From Hydrangea macrophylla (lineage: Eukaryota > Streptophyta > Magnoliopsida > Cornales > Hydrangeaceae), in NCBI GenBank assembly GCA_033977485.1, contig CM066988.1, forward strand, positions 140,189,359-140,253,358: 64,000 nucleotides of DNA. The letters are read 5' to 3'. The translations under genes and the position numbers were made by a program. Of the stretch, positions 14,045 through 25,475 are shown piece by piece (position 1 is the first letter of the stretch; every line of letters starts with the position of its first letter). The notes under the pieces are model-generated. The model made no database searches. It saw nothing but the letters and a program-made list of their open reading frames with translations, and was not told where the DNA came from.

Positions 14045-15583
14045 CTATAAATGATCGCGGGTGAGAGAGATGATGATGTGATGATGATAATGCGAAGATA
14101 GGTGGCTCCAGGTATCCTCAGGAGCTGTTGTTTTGGGCTCGACTGTTTCGCCCTCTCTTTCTTCTTCCACCAATTCTTCTTCATTCTCTACTTCTTCTTC
14201 ATCATCAACTACAGGGTGTGAGGGAAGAGAGACTTTCTCAATCTCCTTTCCACTTTTCAACACAGTTACAACCTTGGCCTCCTCATATGGTCCAGATCCC
14301 GAGGGTCCTGTACCCGAGGGTCCTGTACCCGTGTGTTGGCCTTTAGGATTTGGCTCTAGTTGAGCAGGGAACATAGTTCGTTCTCGATTCCCTTGCTGGA
14401 CAGCTAACCTCTCTATACTTGTGTTGAGTTTACTGATTAGCTGCATCATTTGCTGCATCATGAGTGTATTAGGATCCTCCTGTGCCTTCTTATGAGGTGG
14501 CACGTAGGTGTTAGATGAGGTTTGGTTGTTGCCCCCTGATTGTAGTTGGATTGAGGCGAATGATTTTGTTGATATTGATTCTGGTGATACCCTTGATTTT
14601 GTTGATAGGTAGGAAGAGGTTGGTAACTCTGGTGGTACCCTTGGTTTTGAGGTCGGTACTGGTTTCCTTTGTTCGGCTGCCACTGTTGAGATGGGTTTGT
14701 TGTGGCAGCATTGTTTCTATGGTCGAAACTAGGATGACTCCACCTATCATTTGGATTGAAACGACCAGGGGCATTTACAGTGTGCACTTCTACTGGACTC
14801 TGTTAATGATAAACAAGGTATATTTGACAATGTTGAGAAGTATGCCCCATTTGTAGACAACTAGAACATGATTCTTCAGAAGCGAATTGTATCACTTGGT
14901 CCTTCTTTGCTTCCAATGCCTCCAATTTACGAGACAGTTGCTCGTATTTCTCCATTAAACTATCTTCCGCTTTCAACTGATAAATACTCTTACGACTTGA
15001 ACTCGAACTAGTTTGGGTTCTTGTCACTTGAGTTTCCCACTCTGGCGAATGTTCGGCCAACCATTCAAAATGAGCTTCGGCCTGATCTGCATTCTTGCTC
15101 ATGAACTCATCGTCACTCGTAGATTCCACGAGTTTCTTCGATTTCGGAGAAAGGCCATCATAGAAGAAGCTTATTGTTCGCCACTTCTCGAAACCATGAT
15201 GTGGGCATAGCAATAACAAATCCTTGTATCGCTCCCATGCTTCAGCGAATGTCTCTTCCTCTTTTTGATTATACATCTTGATTTGTCTCAAGATATCAGT
15301 AGTTAACCGATTAAGGAAGAACTTCTTGAGAAAAGCTTCATGAATTGCTAGCCATGTCGAAATAGAGTTTGGTTTGAGTGACAATAACCATGACTTCGCT
15401 TTGTCCTTCAAGGTGAAAGGAAAAAGCTTTAGTCGGATTATATCACTTGGGCAAGTCTGATCCGTGAACGTACCACAAACGTCTTCGAAATCTCGAATAT
15501 ACAACTATGCCTTCTCCTTTTCCATCCCATGAAATGTGGGTAATAGTTGGATCATTCCATTACAAAAATGGAATGTACCCGTG
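14045..15583 (-). pseudogene. gag of the Athila-like element, main part
   Basis: On the minus strand this carries the Ty3/gypsy gag domain (DIIRLKLFPFTLKDKAKSWL, then FAEAWERYKDLL) and a CCHC knuckle CSSCLQMGHTSQHC at 14803-14880. A Gln/Asn-rich stretch follows, and the C-terminal VVTVLKSGKE motif normally sits just before protease. Upstream of 15504 the frame is still readable (MIQLLPTFHGMEKEKA) but broken by a TAG at 15505-15507. After the knuckle the reading shifts frame into 14683-14045. The N-terminus lies beyond the Tat-like insertion, at 28770-28795 (IRIPPHTGTF joins the two sides) and 29701-about 29755. It packaged element RNA; it is now inactive. Confidence 0.85.
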
Positions 15584-18500
15584 TGTAGACACCCCATTTT
15601 GTCGGCTATCAGATTTAGGAGACCCATAGCTTGGTGGTTCACAATGATCGTAAAAGACTCAAAAAGACTCCTGGAAGTCAGCTCTATCTCTCAGAATGCT
15701 CAGATTGACCAAAATGCCCCTGAAAGCCCGAAAACTCCCAGATTTGGTCCCGAAGTTCTGAAAACATGCTATGTCATAAGAAAAATGATAAAATGAGTTT
15801 TTAAGTAAAACTGGATGAAATCGTCAGCTCCCAGAGACCCCCGGAAGTCCCGGAAGTTCCCCGAAAGTCCCCGTTGACCGGTTTGACCAAGGTTTGACCA
15901 GGTTTTGACCAGAGTTTGACCAAGTTTGACCAAAATCGTCCGAATTCACCGGAATCATTAGAAAAGTATTCAAATGAGTTTTAAAAGAGAATCGAGCGAA
16001 AACGTCGGCTCCTGGGAGCTCCCGGAGGTTCCCAGAACTTCCCGGGAATCCCAGGTTTGACCAGTTTGACCAAGATTTGACTTTGGAATCGGGGCACCGA
16101 AACAATTTTCAAATATTTTTCATGGATACTAGAGGTCAATAGCTTTCCAACGGTATATCGCACATAATTCCTGGATTTAAAACGAATTTATTTTGAATTT
16201 CCGAAGGCGAAAAAGGCGATCAAATCAGCATTTATCGCGAATACCGCAAAACTTTTCAAAGTGACCTATCCCCAAACTGTTTTTTATGTAAAGTAGACTC
16301 CATTACCTTTCCAACGGTATATCACAACCTCAATTTGGAGTTCGTATGCATTTTCTGTGAATTTCGGACGAAATAGGGCCTTTTCGCGAATACCGGAACC
16401 TCTGGGGGCCTAAACATAATTTTCTGGGCTTCTGAGGAGCAGTGCCGCCGCGGCACTGGCCCACTGCCGCCGCGGCACTGGCCCAGTGCCGCCGCGGCAC
16501 TCAAACCTCGCAGAGTCCATTTTTGTAATTTTTTTGGGGGTCCAATTTGATTAATTGAAAGCCAAAACGACATAGTTTTATGTTCACAGTTGTTTGGGAC
16601 CAATGGGAGTACTTCTAAAACCCCAAAACCACCCCAAATTGGCCTATTTAAACCCCCCATTGCTCTTCATTTTGGGGGGGCCAAGTGCAAAGCTTAAAAA
16701 GTTGTAGAGAAGAAGAGAGATAGAGATAGGTTTAGAAGAGAGAAAGGGAGCTTCTCCCATTGATTTTCCATAAGAAAGTGAGTTTTATTCTTGTTTTCTT
16801 CCATCATCCTTCTATATACTTCACATTCAAAGTCCACTCCAACCCTCATTCTTGAGCATTCATGAGATAGGAAGCTACTTCCATGTCCAAATGTCAAAAT
16901 CTATGAGTGAAACACCAAGCTACAAGTCCAAAATCACATTGATTATCATCTATTGATTGCTATTTACTTGCTTTGATTATATATATGTTCATCTCTCCTT
17001 ATCTCATTTCTTTTTCTTTTCTTTATTTACTTACTAGTTCATCATCATCTAAGTGATGACATGAAGTTTGGGGTGAGTGAATCCTTATGGATAGTAGCTC
17101 TTGACCTCAAAAACATGTTTGATAGATGATGATCATAACCTCAATACTTCCAAGGTATTCTTGGAATGTATTGAAGTTATGCCCAAAAATAAAATAAATC
17201 TCTCCAACAATCTTGGAGGTTCTTAAATGATGAGTTTGATGTAGGTATTCTAAGTGGCTATGATCCTTATTGAGTGTTGAAAACATGTTTTCAAAACATC
17301 TATTTCAAAACCCCTCTCAATCCCTCTCATTTGGTTTCAAGAAACAAAACTTTGTTTTCTCCAAAATCTTCAAAACAATGAGTCAAAACAGTGAGTGAGT
17401 TGAGTTCAAAGATTTTTCTAGAACTCAATACTCAACATATGGATACAAGGCCACTTGGAAAGTCTTCCTAACTCATTGGAGAACACCCATGATTTTTGGT
17501 TTGACTTGGAAGTACTTGGAAATGGTCCATTTGGGTCCCAACATTCCTTCCAAACATTCTGTTTTTGCTGTCACAGCAGCTAGGTCAACTTACGACCTCT
17601 TTTCCAGAAAACTTTTCCAAAAGGGGTGGTCCTAACTTATTTTTACCTTAAAATTCAATGTCTTAGGGAACTTTCTGTATAAAATGGGCCTCTAGATCAT
17701 TAGTTTTCATTTTCTAAGATTTTTCAACATTTCAGACGACAATACGAACTCTGTTTCTGAGTGACCTCTATTGTTTGTGTAATTTCTCTCAATCTGTGAT
17801 AGTTATTCAAGATTGGCTTTTTGGGTTGTGTTCTAGACACAATAAGGAACATCTTCATAAAAAATCATGCATTGAAAACATTCCTAACCCCTCTTTTCAA
17901 ATTCCAAAAGATCATGCTACTGTTCTGTCCACTATTCACAGCAAGTATACTTTAACTTTCATTCTTTGATTTGATGCTTATATGCATTCCAAATTAGCTC
18001 ACATCTTAGGAAGTAGTTCATACTACATTTGTATATATCCCATGTTGATTTAATCCATTCATTCATGCACATTATAGAATTCTAAGTCATTCTAGGAAGC
18101 CATGTACACAAAACACACTACAACCTTTGCACATTTTAGATACATACATTGCATTCATGCAAGATTTGGGGTTTTTGTAACTCTTAATCTAAGAAGATTA
18201 TAAGGAATGATCATGATCACACGTTCATGCTCCCCTCGACCTAATCATCCTTTCTCATCCGTCCCGGGGATTGAGAGATCTTCTATTCTCAAAGATTAAC
18301 ATGCATCATCCTAGCTTGCTAAGCATCCTTGTTTTCTTTGACTATTTGTTTCAAGAACAATTCATGTCCCCCTTTAGATTAGGAAGTCTTGATTATTTGA
18401 TACATGATTAGACTATTTTTCCTAAGTTTATTGGTGTGATCTTTCACTTTACATTGTATGATATTTGACTTAGATCTTATGAATGATATCTTATCTTTAG

Positions 18501-18872
18501 ATCTTCCATTTCAAGTTTCTTATGTGATGTAATATACTATCATAGTATTAATTGCCGAACCATACATAGTATAAGATGATCATTGGGATGCTAATTGAGG
18601 CCCGTCGAAAGACGGGGCGAGTTGAGGGTGTTTTAGTCGCGACAAAGGCTCCTTCCTCTCTCGTACCAAAACCCCGAACCAAGTTCTTTGGTTATGAAGG
18701 GCCGGTGCCCTTTATCCATTTGGGTGAGTCAAATTAGGTTTCTTGGTTCCTTAAAGACCAAGTGGCGACTCTGTATCTGTTTTCAACAGACCTTTCGTTT
18801 TCTTTCCTTGATTCAAATCAATTTCAAAACAATCTCAAACAAGAGAGAAGTGGTCCACTTCCGGTGTCCACA
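15584..18872 (+). repeat. 5' LTR of the Tat-like element
   Basis: It is 3289 bp and matches 25476-28764 at a constant offset of 9892. I noticed differences only near 17753 (A against G) and 17848 (T against C). It contains a cluster of W-box cores (15874-16082) and three near-palindromes GTGCCGCCGCGGCAC (16441-16501). An A+T-rich tail precedes the PBS. No protein gene is seen; the short open frames lack any recognisable domain. Confidence 0.95.
15874..16082 (+). promoter_or_regulatory. W-box array in the LTR
   Basis: Eight TTGACC cores and one TTGACT lie on the plus strand, six of them within 58 bp (15874-15931). TTGAC(C/T) is the WRKY-factor binding core. The array lies about 290-500 bp from the LTR start, in the expected U3 promoter. 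It is repeated in the 3' LTR at 25766-25974. Binding is inferred, not shown. Confidence 0.55.
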
Positions 18873-18875
18873 ATC

Positions 18876-18893
18876 TGGCGACTCCACTGGGGA
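18876..18893 (+). other. Primer-binding site of the Tat-like element
   Basis: TGGCGACTCCACTGGGGA begins three bases after the 5' LTR, where a tRNA 3' end primes minus-strand DNA synthesis. The form is typical of plant Tat/Ogre-group elements; the tRNA itself is not identified here. Confidence 0.8.
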
Positions 18894-20367
18894 TATTTAT
18901 TTTCAAAACAAAATAATACAGAGGTTTGACTCATAAGAAGCATCCTTAAAATCATCTTTTTACTGTGTCTCGTTCACCGCATTGCACTCTTGCATTTCCC
19001 CCCCTCTGACTGTGTCTGAAACGCGGCGCTGACATTGTTCAGGTCTTGCTGTGCCAGGGCATAAGTCACCGTTGATACTGTACCTTCCAAGGTATATCAA
19101 AAAGAGTAAAAACCTCCGTACTGTCTCCCTGACGGTATATTGGAACTCTCGTCAACGGACCCTCTTTGACTAAACCCAGCCTTTGCATATAGATTCCTGT
19201 AGAACCTTTCATAGGACTGTTCATTTATCTTTTCAGATAGGACAATGTGATATAACTGTTGTATGCCCTGACGGGATTACCTGCGCGGTGTAAACGCTTA
19301 TGTGGCATGAGGCAGAAATTATTTCTTATGATCCCCAAGGCAATCACTTACATGTGACCACATTGAGTGACCTGCCTAGGCACCATGATAAGGATGTCTG
19401 CTCCATGCTCACAAAGATATACACCGCAAACCTTGTTTGTTGGTCCTAGGACATAGGAGTATGAAAACTAGCTAGACAGTATGATCACCATCATAACCTG
19501 TTTCTCCCAGAAACTCTGCCCAGATATCCCAGATATAACCATATTGTCCAGTTTCTCCTAGAAACTCTGTCCAGATATCCCAGATATAATCATATTATCC
19601 AATTTTTCCAGAAACTCTGTCCAGATATCCCAGATATAACCATATTGTCCAGTTTCTCCTAGAAACTCTGTCCAGATATCCCAGATACACCTATATTAAC
19701 CAATTTTTCCCAGAAACTCTGCCCAAATCTCCCAAATTCTCCAAAAATCCAACATCTCTGCCCAAATCACCCAGAAATGCCCAGATATACTTGTTTCCCC
19801 TGGAAACTCTATCCATATTTCTCAGAAATACCCAAAATACCAGTTTCTCCTAGAAGCTCAGTCCAAATCAACCAGAAATCCTTATTTCTCCTAGAAACTC
19901 AAATGACTTCTAGAAATTTCTCCGAATCTTTCAAACCGATGTTTCTCCCAGAAACTCTATCCGAAATTCCCAAAGTATCCCGGAAATCCCTGTTATCCCT
20001 TGGTGATCATACTGGAAAGTAAGGTTAGCACACTCTGTATGGCTAGGACCTTATTTGTTTAACTTCTATCTGTTAGAAGTAGGGGCATCATATAGATTAG
20101 GGCTTGCATCCGCATGCTTGTCTCATGTGCATGCACCATTCTTATCAGTCTGCGCACACTATCTCAGTCAGTCTGTACATAAGCCGGTCCATCTTCCTTA
20201 ACATCACTGTCATTGTCTATCTAAAGTCATCACTATCAGAATCTGATACACTCTTCTCGAATCTATAGGTCATTATAGATTCCCAAAATCAGCCACTGAG
20301 ATCCCCATCCTGGGTCAGAAGTTCGAACAGTCATTTGGTTAGAATCAGTTTGCCGAGAAAATTCAAC
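18894..20367 (+). other. 5' untranslated leader of the Tat-like element with tandem repeats
   Basis: About 1.5 kb of noncoding leader. From about 19500 to 19990 it holds degenerate tandem copies of a unit of about 60 bp, built on AGAAACTCTGTCCAGATATC. No ORF with recognisable features precedes gag. Confidence 0.75.
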
Positions 20368-21639
20368 ATGAATCAGGAAACTTTGGAAGCCAAGGTCACT
20401 GAACTAATAAATCAACAGTCAGATCGGCTGACTCAAGTTCTAAAATTTATGGAAGAGTTCCGACAACAGCAACCACAGTACCCACCTGGGTTCCCACCAC
20501 CACAAGGGTTCATGGCACCACCACCGCCTAGATTTGGACCGCCTCCCGAGAACAATGGGGAAGAAGAACGGTTTCAAGAGGTCCCGTCGCCTGTATATGA
20601 GAAAAAGCTCCAAGAGAAAATGGACAAGGTCGACAAGCTTGAGAACATACTAAGGAAGAGTAAGGGAGTCGACGATTACATGTTAGATCTGGAAGGATTG
20701 TTTGAGCCCAACAAGGTGAGGCTACCCGAGAACTTCAAGATGCCTGAAATCGACCGTTTTGATGGAACTGGAAATCCGAAGAGCCACGTGAAGTTTTGTA
20801 TGAGCATTTTCCAGTCAATGGGCTGCACCCATGAGCACATAGCTATGCTGTTCCCTCAAACCCTCCAGAAAGCCGCACTATCCTGGTTCCTAACCCTTGA
20901 AACTTCCAAGACCCGAGTTTGGGAAGATGTTGCTAGAACTTTCATTGATCACTACTCCTACAACCAAGAGCTTGATGTCACCATCCGAGATCTGGAAACT
21001 ACCAGGCAGAATTTCAATGAGTCCTTCGCTGCATTCTTGAGCAGATGGAGGAATAAAGTAGCCCAAATGATCCACAGGCCTATGGAGAAAGAGCAAGTAC
21101 GTATGCTGGTCAAGAACCTGCAACCAGTATACCATGAAAAACTATTCTACCAGTCCATCTCAACATTTGAAGAGTTGTTTGAGGTTGGGACTAGAATCGA
21201 GGATGCTATCTGTGAAGGCAAGATCAATGGAGCTGGGTCACTGCAAAAGGAGAAGAGACCCCATACCTTTGGTGAAGATCAAGAGAGCCTAGATGTCAAT
21301 GCCTTAAGCCCATCATCAAGCCAAAATGATTGCAGTAAGAGGCACAAGAAAGGAAACCAAAGAGTCTTCACACCACTTGACATGAGCTTATCCTCCGCTC
21401 TCAATCACCTTGTTCAAAAGGGCCACCTTGTACCTTTGGAGCCCAATAAGCCTCCTAATCACCCACCTCCTGGGTACAATGAATCCAAGTATTGTGATTA
21501 CCACCAAGACCAAGGCCATGAGACCGACAACTGTAAGAGGCTCCGTCACTCAATTCAGGATCTCTTAGATGATGCGCCGCACCCCAATCCAATTCACTAC
21601 CTCGGTCTGGACCAACCCATGACCTATCCATTTCAATGA
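20368..21639 (+). CDS. Intact gag polyprotein of the Tat-like element (423 aa)
   Basis: This is a structural protein expected to form the virus-like particle around the element RNA. The first ATG is at 20368 (MNQETLEAK); the open frame reaches back to 20335 without an ATG. Residues about 20-75 are Gln/Pro-rich (PPGFPPPQGF). The gag domain is recognised from MPEIDRFDGTGNPKSHVKFC, LQKAALSWF, and FAAFLSRWRNKVAQM. A modified zinc knuckle CDYHQDQGHETDNC and LRHSIQDLLDD lie near the C-terminus. It is uninterrupted and ends in TGA. In complete Tat elements pol follows, but here the frame is followed by poly-A-like tracts and noncoding DNA. Functionality is likely given the intact frame and young LTRs. 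Confidence 0.92.
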   Translation: MNQETLEAKVTELINQQSDRLTQVLKFMEEFRQQQPQYPPGFPPPQGFMAPPPPRFGPPPENNGEEERFQEVPSPVYEKKLQEKMDKVDKLENILRKSKGVDDYMLDLEGLFEPNKVRLPENFKMPEIDRFDGTGNPKSHVKFCMSIFQSMGCTHEHIAMLFPQTLQKAALSWFLTLETSKTRVWEDVARTFIDHYSYNQELDVTIRDLETTRQNFNESFAAFLSRWRNKVAQMIHRPMEKEQVRMLVKNLQPVYHEKLFYQSISTFEELFEVGTRIEDAICEGKINGAGSLQKEKRPHTFGEDQESLDVNALSPSSSQNDCSKRHKKGNQRVFTPLDMSLSSALNHLVQKGHLVPLEPNKPPNHPPPGYNESKYCDYHQDQGHETDNCKRLRHSIQDLLDDAPHPNPIHYLGLDQPMTYPFQ

Positions 21640-22280
21640 TCCCCTTCGCTGAGGACCATGAATGTTGAACCTGTGCCGGTGAAGCGATAGTGTTTGGAAC
21701 TTCTGCTTAAAAAAAAAAAAAAAACAATGATAATAAATGGGTCACAAAGACACTCCATTTGAGACCAAGTCAAGTCTGCTCTATGTTTTGAGTCTATTTC
21801 AAGTTTGATCTTGTGGTTGAGTCTGTCTATCATCGAGTCGTTGTGAGTCTGTATCGAGTAATGTAATCGTTCTCTTCTAATGGAATGAAGTCTCATTTTG
21901 CCTAATCTGATGTGTATATTCATAAGTGCATGAATCGCTGAACTAAAAATGTCACTTTTCAAATTACCATGGACATTACTCTGCTAATAAATTTTTGCAT
22001 CAAGCAAAAAGCAAAAAAAAAAAAAAAAAAAAAAAAAGAGAATCCCTAACAGGCCAAAGTCGATTTCGCGCTGACCCCAAAGAAGAGCTGAGAATTGAAT
22101 AGTCTTACTTTAAGAATTTAAAGATGCTTTTGCTCAAATCTCGAAAAGACACTTGAGACTGATTTGGGGCTTTGCCCAACACCTTTTTCTACCATTTTAA
22201 AGCCTTGAGAGCCATACAAACCTGTCCAATGCAAACTTAGCCCTTGATGATAGCCAAACATTTCAGTGAGTTTCATCTCC

Positions 22281-22320
<40 letters not shown>

Positions 22321-25300
22321 GAAAAGAAAATAAAAAGCTCGCTAGGTTAAAAACCCGAAAGGGCACCTAGGCAAAAGATAGAGCTGAAAAAGGTGTTGAT
22401 TTCCAAAATCTGACCCTAGCCAGTAGAAATGTTGGAGAAAATTTTGATGAAACAAATGAGAAAATCATACGCTTCAAGATACATCTAAAGAACATGCCAA
22501 GATCACATTTCAAAAGGCACGGAATGACCACCAATAAATTCAAAGAGCTGACATGCACATTCTGGAATTCTGAGATTGCGATTGAAAGATCTCACAAGAA
22601 TCGACTATATTAAAAAGCAAAACTGACTGGCTAGGCGAAAGTGAAAAGGATCAACCCTCAAAATAAAACAAAAAGAAAAAGAAAAAGAAAAGAAAGGGAG
22701 ATTGAAACTGAATCCTTTTATTCAAAGCTACCACAAGTGGCTCAAGTTTGAACTTATTTGACGATTGGTTTGAGAAACCCTCAAACCAATTCCTTTCAAG
22801 ACCTTGCCTTGAACTACGCTCGACCTGATTCCCACTCGGGGATACGTAGGCAACCACATCGGTTCAGTCAACACCATCATAATCAAACCAATTTCCTTCA
22901 AGCCTTGCCTTGAACTACGCTTGACCTAATTCCCACTCGGGGATACGTAGGCAACCACAACGGTTCGGTCACCCCACCTACCTAAAGATCAACTCGCTTC
23001 TTTTCAACCATGGCCCGAACTACGTTGGACCTGATCCCCACTTGGGGGTACGTAGGCAGACTTTCAAAAAGAAAAGAAGGATGGCTCGCTAGGTCGAAAA
23101 TCTGAAAGGACGCCTAGGCAAAAGTTAGAGCTAAATCTAAGGTGAGCAATAACAAAAGAGAGAAAAGAGCTCGCTAGGTTACCTCACTGGTGCCTAGGCA
23201 AAAAGTTATGAGCATTTGAGAGATTAAAGTCACGGTCCATGCCTCAAACCAGAAAATCACCTTCCACACTAGGGGCAAACTTCGGCTACCCGCCTCGTTT
23301 GCCTGACTTTTACTATCTACCCTTCACACAAGGGGCAAACTTTGGTCACCTACCTCGTTTGCCCAAAACCTCCAATGAACCTTCCTCCAAACTAGGGGCA
23401 AACTTCGGTCATTTACCTCGTTTGCCTACCGATCCCACTTCATGCCCTTCAAACTAGGGGCAAACTTCGTTTGCCACCCGATCCCTATACACCAATGGTA
23501 AGCCTTCAAGTCACAACATTGTCTTGAACAGATGGAAATGGAGCATCTTTTATTCTATAAGCTAAGGCACTAATTCAAAGCACATCTTGGGAGAAGCAAA
23601 GAAATTGATTAGATCAGTAGGGAGGAATTTTCAAAAAACCATATTTATTAGCAAAGTGCTGACATATCAAGATGAGGAGTGAACATAAAAGATGAGCGGT
23701 ACATCATTCATGGTAAAGGCACTTTGGATCGTGGCAATTTGAGAATTTCATGTCCAAGTCAATCCTTCTTTATTTGAGTCAGTAGTAATCTGATCACAAG
23801 TGTGTCAGAGACCGAGGTTTCATACAAACTAACCCAACTTTCCTTGTCGTTCCTGTTAATTCCATTTGTCCCGATGGTCTCAAATGTGTGGGTTAAAGGT
23901 GATTCCCAATTATAAAAAAAAAAAAAAAAAACTTTGGATATAAGCAGAAGTGCCAAACATTATTACTACATCAGTCAAGGTCATAACATGAGAATGTCCC
24001 AGGTACGAGTGGCATAGACTCGTAAGTGGTTGCAAACTACAAACCGACAGTTGTTCCTCAAGGCGTCCGATCGGAGGAAATATCGCCAACACCGAGAAAC
24101 TATTGCTGATAAGGTGTGTCGATGAGACGTGTTGTTGAGGTGTTTTAGGGCCCAAAGTCTAGATGTGTTGATGAGGAGTGTTGATAAGATGTGTTTTAGT
24201 GCCCAAAGTCCAAGTGTGTTGTTGAGGAAGAGCATCAGATGTGTCGAGGAACATCAGAAGAGGGTATTGTTGAGGAATATCGGATGAGTTGAGGAACATC
24301 AGATTTGTTGAGAAGCGTCGTTGAAGAGTTGAGGAATATCGGATGAGTTGAGGAACATCAGATTTGTCGAGGAACATCAGAAGAGGGTATTGTTGAAGAG
24401 AACATCGGATGTGTTGAGGAACATCAGATTTGTTGAGAAGCGTCGTTGAAGAGTTGAGGAATATCGGATGAGTTGAGGAACATCAGATTTGTTGAGAAGC
24501 GTCGTTGAAGAGTTAAGGAATATCGGATGAGTTGAGGAACATCAGATTTGTTGAGAAGCGTCGTTGAAGAGTTGAGGAATATCGGATGGGTTGAGGAACA
24601 TCAGATTTGTTGAGAAGCATCATGGAAAAGTCGAGAAGCATCGTTAAGATTTGAAGAACACCGTTGACAATCAAGAAGCCTTGAGAAAGCACCATCGAAG
24701 ATTTGAGGAACAACATAAGCGCCGTCAAGAATCGAGGATCTTCATTGAAATTTGAGAAGCACTGTTGAGACTTTGAGAGTCACCAGGTCCATAGTATCAC
24801 GATTACGGGGAGCACGAGTCAAGAATCACTTCACCCAACATGACACATAGCCCATCGGTTGCGGCACACACAAATCACAAAGCCCACTGGAGTGGCAAAC
24901 ACACCATAAGCATTCTTTTGAGCACCACAGTATCACTTTGAGCACCACGCTCTTCCTTGAGTAAGACCTCCAGGTCGAGCTCCCTCACAAGTCTATTAGT
25001 CATAGTGAAGCATAGATCACCAAGCCCACTGAGAGTGGCAAATACACTGAACACATGTACTAGGACCACAAGCGTTTTAGAACACAATACAGGCACGACA
25101 CAAGTCCACTCAGAGTGGTACACCCCACAGCACCTGCTCATACTAGGGTCATAACACTAGGCATGATAGGACCCATGACACAATTCATATCACATCCATG
25201 CATTGCATATCATCCTCATAGCATAGCATCCGCATGTCTTGTTGTGCATGTGTGATTTGTTCCTTTGTGCCCTGAACTACGTCCTGGTCTGATTCCCCTT

Positions 25301-25475
25301 GGGATACGTAGGCAGCTCACACAGAGCGCGACCAGCACTAGCCTCAGCATCATTGCATCTTTTGCAACGCTTTTTATCCTAAATCTATAGCCTCCAAAAG
25401 ACCCGTCTCTTCAAAACTTTGGCACTCGCTTGCGACATGCGTTGCCTCGCAAGTTCCTGCCAAAGAGGGGCAAAC
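21640..25475 (+). other. 3' untranslated region of the Tat-like element, replacing pol
   Basis: About 3.8 kb without any retroviral domain. It has A-tracts (21709-21724, 22012-22037, 22288-22312, 23915-23931) and several tandem blocks. About 100-bp units with GGGGATACGTAGGCA occur at 22800-23060, with one more near 25300. A unit with GGGGCAAACTT occurs four times at 23271-23470. A 59-bp unit lies at 24300-24620. The sequence just before the 3' LTR, AAAGAGGGGCAAAC (25462-25475), is the polypurine tract. Confidence 0.8.
24300..24620 (+). repeat. 59-bp tandem repeat
   Basis: A 59-bp unit built on GTTGAGAAGCGTCGTTGAAG and GAGGAACATCAGATTTG repeats at exact 59-bp spacing (24432, 24491, 24550). 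Rougher copies lie from about 24240. It belongs to the untranslated region of the Tat-like element. There are no unique spacers, so it is not CRISPR-like. Confidence 0.9.

Noticed and set aside
24240..24620. Regular repeat array resembling a CRISPR
   Set aside because: It is a direct 59-bp tandem repeat without unique spacers, inside the untranslated region of a plant retrotransposon.
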